Source: Natrinema soli
GTDB lineage: Archaea > Halobacteriota > Halobacteria > Halobacteriales > Natrialbaceae
Assembly: GCF_028618695.1 (NCBI RefSeq)
Contig: NZ_JAQIVI010000066.1
Location: forward strand, 1 to 8,617
Reading direction: 5' to 3'
DNA: 8,617 nucleotides
Below the pieces are notes generated by a model. That model did no database searches. It saw only the letters and a list, made by a program, of their open reading frames with translations, and was not told where the DNA came from. Shown piece by piece: positions 5,630-8,617 of this stretch (the first letter of the stretch is position 1; each line of letters opens with the position of its first letter). A program made the position numbers and the translations under genes.

Positions 5630-6829
5630 ATGAGTACGAGTTACCGGATCGGACTGGTCGGCAAACCGTCCGTCGGCAAGTCCTCTTTCTTCAACGCGGC
5701 GACGATGAACGACGTGCCCGAGGGGGCCTACCCGTTCACGACCATCGATCCCAGCGTTGGCGAGGCCTACGCCCGCGTCGACTGCGCGGCGCCGGAGTTC
5801 GACGAGGAGTGTACCCCCAGCGTCGGCTACTGTGCCGACGGGACGCGGTTCGTCCCGACGAAACTCGTCGACGTGGCCGGACTGATCCCCGGCGCACACG
5901 AGGGCAACGGCCTGGGCAACCAGTTCCTCTCGGATCTCAACGAGACCGACGTGCTCGTCCACGTCGTCGACTTCTCCGGTAAAACGGACGCCGAGGGCGA
6001 AGCGACGGAGGGCCACGACCCCCGGGACGACATCGCGTTCCTGGAGGAGGAACTCGACCAGTGGTATCTGGGCGTCCTCGAGAAGGGAATCACTCGATAC
6101 GAGACGGGCTACACGACCGAGGACGACGCTATCGAGGAGGAACTCGCCGAGCAGATGAGCGCGTTCAAGACCAGCGAAGACGAGATCAAACGCCTCATTC
6201 GGCGCGTCGGCGTCGGCTTCGACCCCGCGGAGTGGGACGCGGACGACCAACTCGAGCTGGCCCGCGAGATCCGTAAAGAGACCAAACCGATGGTCATCGC
6301 GGCGAACAAGATGGACACCCCCGAAGCACAGGAAAACTACGAGGAGATCACGGCCGATCCCGACTACGATCACCTGACGATCGTCCCCTGCAGCGCCCAC
6401 GCCGAAAAGGCGCTGAAGTCGGCCGAGCAGGCCGGCGTCGTCGACTACCGACCCGGCGACGCGGACTTCGACATTCTGAGTGATATCTCCGACGACCAGA
6501 AACAGGGCCTCGAGCAGATCCGCGACTTCCTCGGGGAGTTCGGCGCGACTGGCGTCCAGGCGGCCCTCGAAACCGCGCTCTTCGACGTCCTCGGCGTGAC
6601 GCCGGTGTTCCCCGGCGGCGCGAACGGGCTGGGGAACGAACGCGGCGAGGTGCTGCCCGACTGCTATCTGATCCCCCCGAACTCGACCGCGGAGGACTTC
6701 GCCTACAGCCTCCACTCCGACATCGGCGACGGCTTCCTGCACGCGATCGACTGTCGGAGCAACCGCCAGCTCGGCAAGGACTACGAGGTCGAGTCGCGGG
6801 ACGTGATCGAAGTCATCACGACGAACTAG
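5630..6829 (+). CDS. Obg/YchF-superfamily GTPase (archaeal Ygr210-like)
   Basis: A 399-residue P-loop GTPase with an N-terminal G domain and a C-terminal TGS-like domain (about 320-397). Motifs are G1 GKPSVGKS (11-18), G2 FTTIDP (36-41), G3 DVAGLIPGAHEGNGLGNQFL (81-100) with the Gly-rich Obg-type switch, G4 NKMD (226-229) and G5 CSAHAEK (254-260). An alpha-helical insertion (about 132-215) follows the switch region. Automatic annotation would probably call it redox-regulated ATPase YchF. However, bacterial YchF and human OLA1 have a degenerate G4 and prefer ATP, whereas NKMD here predicts GTP, as in the archaeal/fungal Ygr210 branch. It is probably cytoplasmic and ribosome- or translation-associated by family. 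The ATG at 5630 fits the promoter; an upstream GTG at 5558 falls in the inverted repeat. Confidence 0.95.
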   Translation: MSTSYRIGLVGKPSVGKSSFFNAATMNDVPEGAYPFTTIDPSVGEAYARVDCAAPEFDEECTPSVGYCADGTRFVPTKLVDVAGLIPGAHEGNGLGNQFLSDLNETDVLVHVVDFSGKTDAEGEATEGHDPRDDIAFLEEELDQWYLGVLEKGITRYETGYTTEDDAIEEELAEQMSAFKTSEDEIKRLIRRVGVGFDPAEWDADDQLELAREIRKETKPMVIAANKMDTPEAQENYEEITADPDYDHLTIVPCSAHAEKALKSAEQAGVVDYRPGDADFDILSDISDDQKQGLEQIRDFLGEFGATGVQAALETALFDVLGVTPVFPGGANGLGNERGEVLPDCYLIPPNSTAEDFAYSLHSDIGDGFLHAIDCRSNRQLGKDYEVESRDVIEVITTN

Positions 6830-6842
6830 AGCGACGGCCCGA

Positions 6843-6870
6843 CGGCTCCACCATTCGGCGGAGCCGCTTT
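6843..6870 (+). terminator. Stem-loop terminator between convergent genes
   Basis: CGGCTCC (6843-6849) and GGAGCCG (6860-6866) form a perfect 7-bp stem with a 10-nt loop, followed by CTTT. It starts 14 nt after the YchF-like stop and precedes the convergent small CxxC gene, so it may end both transcripts. Confidence 0.55.
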
Positions 6871-6874
6871 CGTC

Positions 6875-7099
6875 TCACCGTCCCCAGACGATCCGCTGGG
6901 CGGCGTCGTCGATCCGCGCCGTCAGGCCTGAGAACCAGGCGCTGGGTGAGATCGCACGGAGTTCGTCTTCGTCGACCTCGATCCGCGCCTCGCCGTAGGG
7001 ATCCCGGTCGGCCGGTTCGCCTCGCTCGGCGTCGGCGGTCGCGGAGTCGACGGCGACCGACATCGAACACCGTCCGCACGCTTCGCGGTCGTTTCCCAT
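6875..7099 (-). CDS. Small acidic CxxC protein, unknown function
   Basis: This 74-residue protein is not one I recognise. A single CGRC (Cys8-x2-Cys11) lies near the N-terminus, followed by an acidic low-complexity stretch (about 18-38) and a region with the features of a folded C-terminus (ARIEVDEDELRAISPSAWFSGLTARIDDAAQRI). One CxxC pair could hold half a zinc site, which would need dimerisation, or act as a redox pair. The codon choice (GAC, GAG, GTC, ATC) and acidic composition fit a real haloarchaeal gene. A TTTAAG element 33-38 nt upstream is a reasonable promoter. It is convergent with the YchF-like gene (45 bp gap) and divergent from the next gene. Confidence 0.7.
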   Translation of the reverse strand: MGNDREACGRCSMSVAVDSATADAERGEPADRDPYGEARIEVDEDELRAISPSAWFSGLTARIDDAAQRIVWGR

Positions 7100-7131
7100 G
7101 TGAATCTACGGCACGGTAGGCTCCGTTCACA

Positions 7132-7138
7132 CTTAAAC
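7132..7138 (-). promoter_or_regulatory. TATA-like promoter of the small CxxC gene
   Basis: On the minus strand GTTTAAG (7138-7132) lies 33-39 nt before the ATG at 7099. That would give a leader of roughly 8-12 nt. Confidence 0.4.
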
Positions 7139-7170
7139 CTGATCGCGGCACCGTTCGCCCGGTGTGCCGA

Positions 7171-7184
7171 CGGACTTTTGTCCG
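7171..7184 (+). promoter_or_regulatory. Possible promoter with a hairpin, before the leader ORF
   Basis: CGGAC-TTTT-GTCCG is a perfect 5-bp inverted repeat. Its T-rich centre (7175-7179) is 25-29 nt before an ATG at 7204. If this is the TATA element, transcription would begin at or near that ATG rather than at the start of the 210-residue gene. Confidence 0.3.
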
Positions 7185-7203
7185 CGACGTGGCATCCATC
7201 CAC

Positions 7204-7299
7204 ATGGACAACGTCGCGACGACGACTCGCCGTCCGTGGAGGGCCACGCGGCGAGCCGACGGTGCTCGAGAGGACGGAGGACGACCGGCTCATGTCTGA
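7204..7299 (+). CDS. Possible 31-codon leader ORF overlapping the next start
   Basis: An ATG at 7204 opens a frame of 31 codons, Arg/Thr-rich (starting MDNVATTTRRPW), that stops with TGA at 7297-7299. The ATG of the 210-residue gene (7292) lies inside its last codons, in another frame. The overlap and a GGAGG at 7276-7280 would suit translational coupling. The peptide is basic, unlike haloarchaeal proteins, so any role would be through translation of the leader. It may equally be chance. Confidence 0.25.
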   Translation: MDNVATTTRRPWRATRRADGAREDGGRPAHV

Positions 7300-7924
7300 C
7301 CGAGAGTCAGCCTCCGAGGATGCCGCCGCCGACTCGAGCCCGGAAGCCGAGTCGGCGGCCGCGGACATCCCCGACTGGGACGATGAGTACGTCGATCGTG
7401 TGAGCGACCGGCTCATGCACAACTACGACCTCGAGAAGGACCGCACGGTCGAGGGCGAGCGGTTCACGCTGTACGGCCGCATGGATCTCACGAGCCAGAA
7501 GCACTTCCTCCATCCGTCGATCTCGCTCGCCGAACACGAGTCGACGGAACACCTGTTCGTCGACCGGGTCGATCGCGTCGACGATCGGCTGCTCGATCGA
7601 TACGTCGATCTCGGCCACCGGCTGGCCGACGAGTGGCTCGAGCCCGACGAGGAACACTACAGTACCGAGTTCACGTTCGTCGCGGTCGCACCGTCGATCC
7701 CCGACGAGATCCGCGGCCGCGTCGCCGGCTTCTCCGACCGGACGCTGCTGAAGTACGGCTACAACGGCCATTACGAGATCAATCTGGCCGTGGTTGCACC
7801 AGAGACGGAGGAACTGGTCGCCAGCGAGAACGCCGATATCGCGACGGCCGTCCGGCTCTGGGAGCAGATCGAGCGAAAGAAAGTGGGTATTCTCGGGCTG
7901 ATCGCCCGGCGGTTGCAGCTCTAG
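7292..7924 (+). CDS. Conserved-looking acidic protein of unknown function
   Basis: I do not recognise this 210-residue protein. An acidic Ser/Ala/Glu tail (1-28) precedes a folded part with no membrane helix or signal peptide. Visible segments are DEYVDRVSDRLMHNYDLEK (31-49), FTLYGRMDLTSQKHFLHP (58-75), a Asp/Arg-rich helical stretch (90-120), FTFVAVAPSIPDEIRGRVAG (128-147) and YGYNGHYEINLAVVAP (155-170), which look like alternating strands and helices. The C-terminus (VGILGLIARRLQL) is an amphipathic helix. The ATG at 7292 has a GGAGG 11 nt upstream; an in-frame GTG at 7262 is an alternative. It is convergent with the cstA-like gene, sharing the CTAG of both stop codons. The order may hint at a shared physiological context with the transporter, but that is weak. 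Confidence 0.8.
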   Translation: MSDRESASEDAAADSSPEAESAAADIPDWDDEYVDRVSDRLMHNYDLEKDRTVEGERFTLYGRMDLTSQKHFLHPSISLAEHESTEHLFVDRVDRVDDRLLDRYVDLGHRLADEWLEPDEEHYSTEFTFVAVAPSIPDEIRGRVAGFSDRTLLKYGYNGHYEINLAVVAPETEELVASENADIATAVRLWEQIERKKVGILGLIARRLQL

Positions 7925-8617
7925 TCGTCGTCAGTCCGTTTCCCGTCGTCTGCGGACGGTTCACCGCCGTCCGCGGCCACGGCTTCGCCGCCGAGGCCGC
8001 GACTGGACCTGATGTTGCCGTAGCCCATCCACAGCAGCGACAGCGCCAGTCCGATCAGCGTCAGATTGATCGCGATCTGTCCGCCGCCGGAGATCCACCC
8101 CCACATTCCGGGATCGCCGGAGAGGAGGCGAATGTACAGCACCTGATAGAACGCGACCCACAGGAGTCCGAGGACCGTGATGAAGGCCATCAGTGCCAGC
8201 GGAACGCCCGTACTGATCAGTTGCTTGCTCCGGTTCCAGTTGGCGAGCCAGACCGTGCCGGTCAGCAGCGCCAGTCCGGCCAGCAACTGGTTCGCACCGC
8301 CGAACAGCAGCCACAGGTCCTCCCAGCTACCCGTGCCGAGAAGGACGAAGGCGGCGATGACGACGACGCTCGTGTTGACGTAGCGGTTCGCGCCGTACTC
8401 CTCGATGGACGTCTGAGGAGTGCCGACGAGTTCTTCGACCATGTACCGGCTGAGGCGGACGGCGGTGTCCATACTCGTCAGCAGGAAACTGGCGAGTACC
8501 AGCGCCATGAACGGCGCGCCGTAACTCTCCGGCAGACCGAAGGCGGTGAGGATCACGCCGCCGCCCGTCGCGAAGTTGGGCAGCGCCGTGCCGATCCCGC
8601 CGGCGCCGGCGATCCCG
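7921..8617 (-). CDS. cstA: CstA-family carbon-starvation transporter, C-terminal part
   Basis: The last 231 residues of a CstA-type integral membrane protein are visible; the N-terminal part lies beyond the right edge. Members take up peptides or pyruvate, typically during nutrient limitation. Recognisable parts are GIGTALPNFATGGG (7-20), the membrane segment APFMALVLASFLLTSMDTAV (34-53) followed by RLSRYMVEEL, and the family motif LFGGANQLLAGLAL (104-117). Further hydrophobic segments lie near 82-95, 137-161 and 180-198. The final 25-30 residues are a polar, acidic cytoplasmic tail. A GTG at 8556 is only an internal codon, since the frame stays open and CstA-like to the window edge. It overlaps the convergent unknown gene by 4 bp. 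Which substrate (pyruvate or peptides) applies cannot be told. Confidence 0.92.
   Translation of the reverse strand, partial: GIAGAGGIGTALPNFATGGGVILTAFGLPESYGAPFMALVLASFLLTSMDTAVRLSRYMVEELVGTPQTSIEEYGANRYVNTSVVVIAAFVLLGTGSWEDLWLLFGGANQLLAGLALLTGTVWLANWNRSKQLISTGVPLALMAFITVLGLLWVAFYQVLYIRLLSGDPGMWGWISGGGQIAINLTLIGLALSLLWMGYGNIRSSRGLGGEAVAADGGEPSADDGKRTDDD

Noticed and set aside
5603..6742. Long 379-residue minus-strand frame opposite the YchF-like gene
   Set aside because: It mirrors the codon pattern of the plus-strand GTPase, whose G1-G5 motifs are all present. Long antisense frames are common in GC-rich DNA.
1..8617. tRNA/rRNA genes, CRISPR arrays, transposases, phage or toxin-antitoxin genes
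   Set aside because: No cloverleaf, regularly spaced direct repeats, transposase motifs or known defence domains were seen on either strand by eye.

Overview
The window is very GC-rich. Its proteins are strongly acidic, with many Asp/Glu and GAC/GAG/CTCGAG-type codons. Several genes have a TATA-like element about 25-31 nt before the ATG and no clear Shine-Dalgarno sequence, as expected for leaderless transcripts. A diphthamide-pathway methyltransferase (dphB) is present. Together these point to a halophilic archaeon (class Halobacteria). The exact genus cannot be fixed from this sequence.

Layout from left to right: the 3' end of an unidentified gene (+) with a stem-loop after it; an alpha/beta hydrolase (+) convergent with dphB (-); upstream of dphB on the same strand, a small Rieske [2Fe-2S] protein with its own promoter; then a two-gene minus-strand unit of an HMA-type metal-binding protein followed by a DUF2182 membrane protein. 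About 500 bp without a credible gene follows, holding several hairpins and duplicated words and resembling a dispersed haloarchaeal intergenic repeat. Next come a class V aminotransferase of the alanine/serine-glyoxylate type (+) and an Obg/YchF-superfamily GTPase (+). A small CxxC protein (-) is convergent with the GTPase. A 210-residue unrecognised acidic protein (+) follows, preceded by a possible 31-codon leader ORF. The window ends in the C-terminal half of a CstA-type carbon-starvation/peptide or pyruvate transporter (-), whose stop codon shares a CTAG with the stop of the unknown gene.

Most genes look like ordinary chromosomal housekeeping or accessory genes with separate promoters. 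The only clear functional pairing is the HMA protein with DUF2182, which suggests a small metal-handling (possibly copper) operon. I do not see phage, transposase, toxin-antitoxin, CRISPR or RNA genes. The points most worth checking are the HMA/DUF2182 pair, the structured intergenic repeat, the guanine-specific NKMD motif in the YchF-like protein, a long near-palindrome downstream of the DUF2182 gene, and promoter-overlapping inverted repeats.
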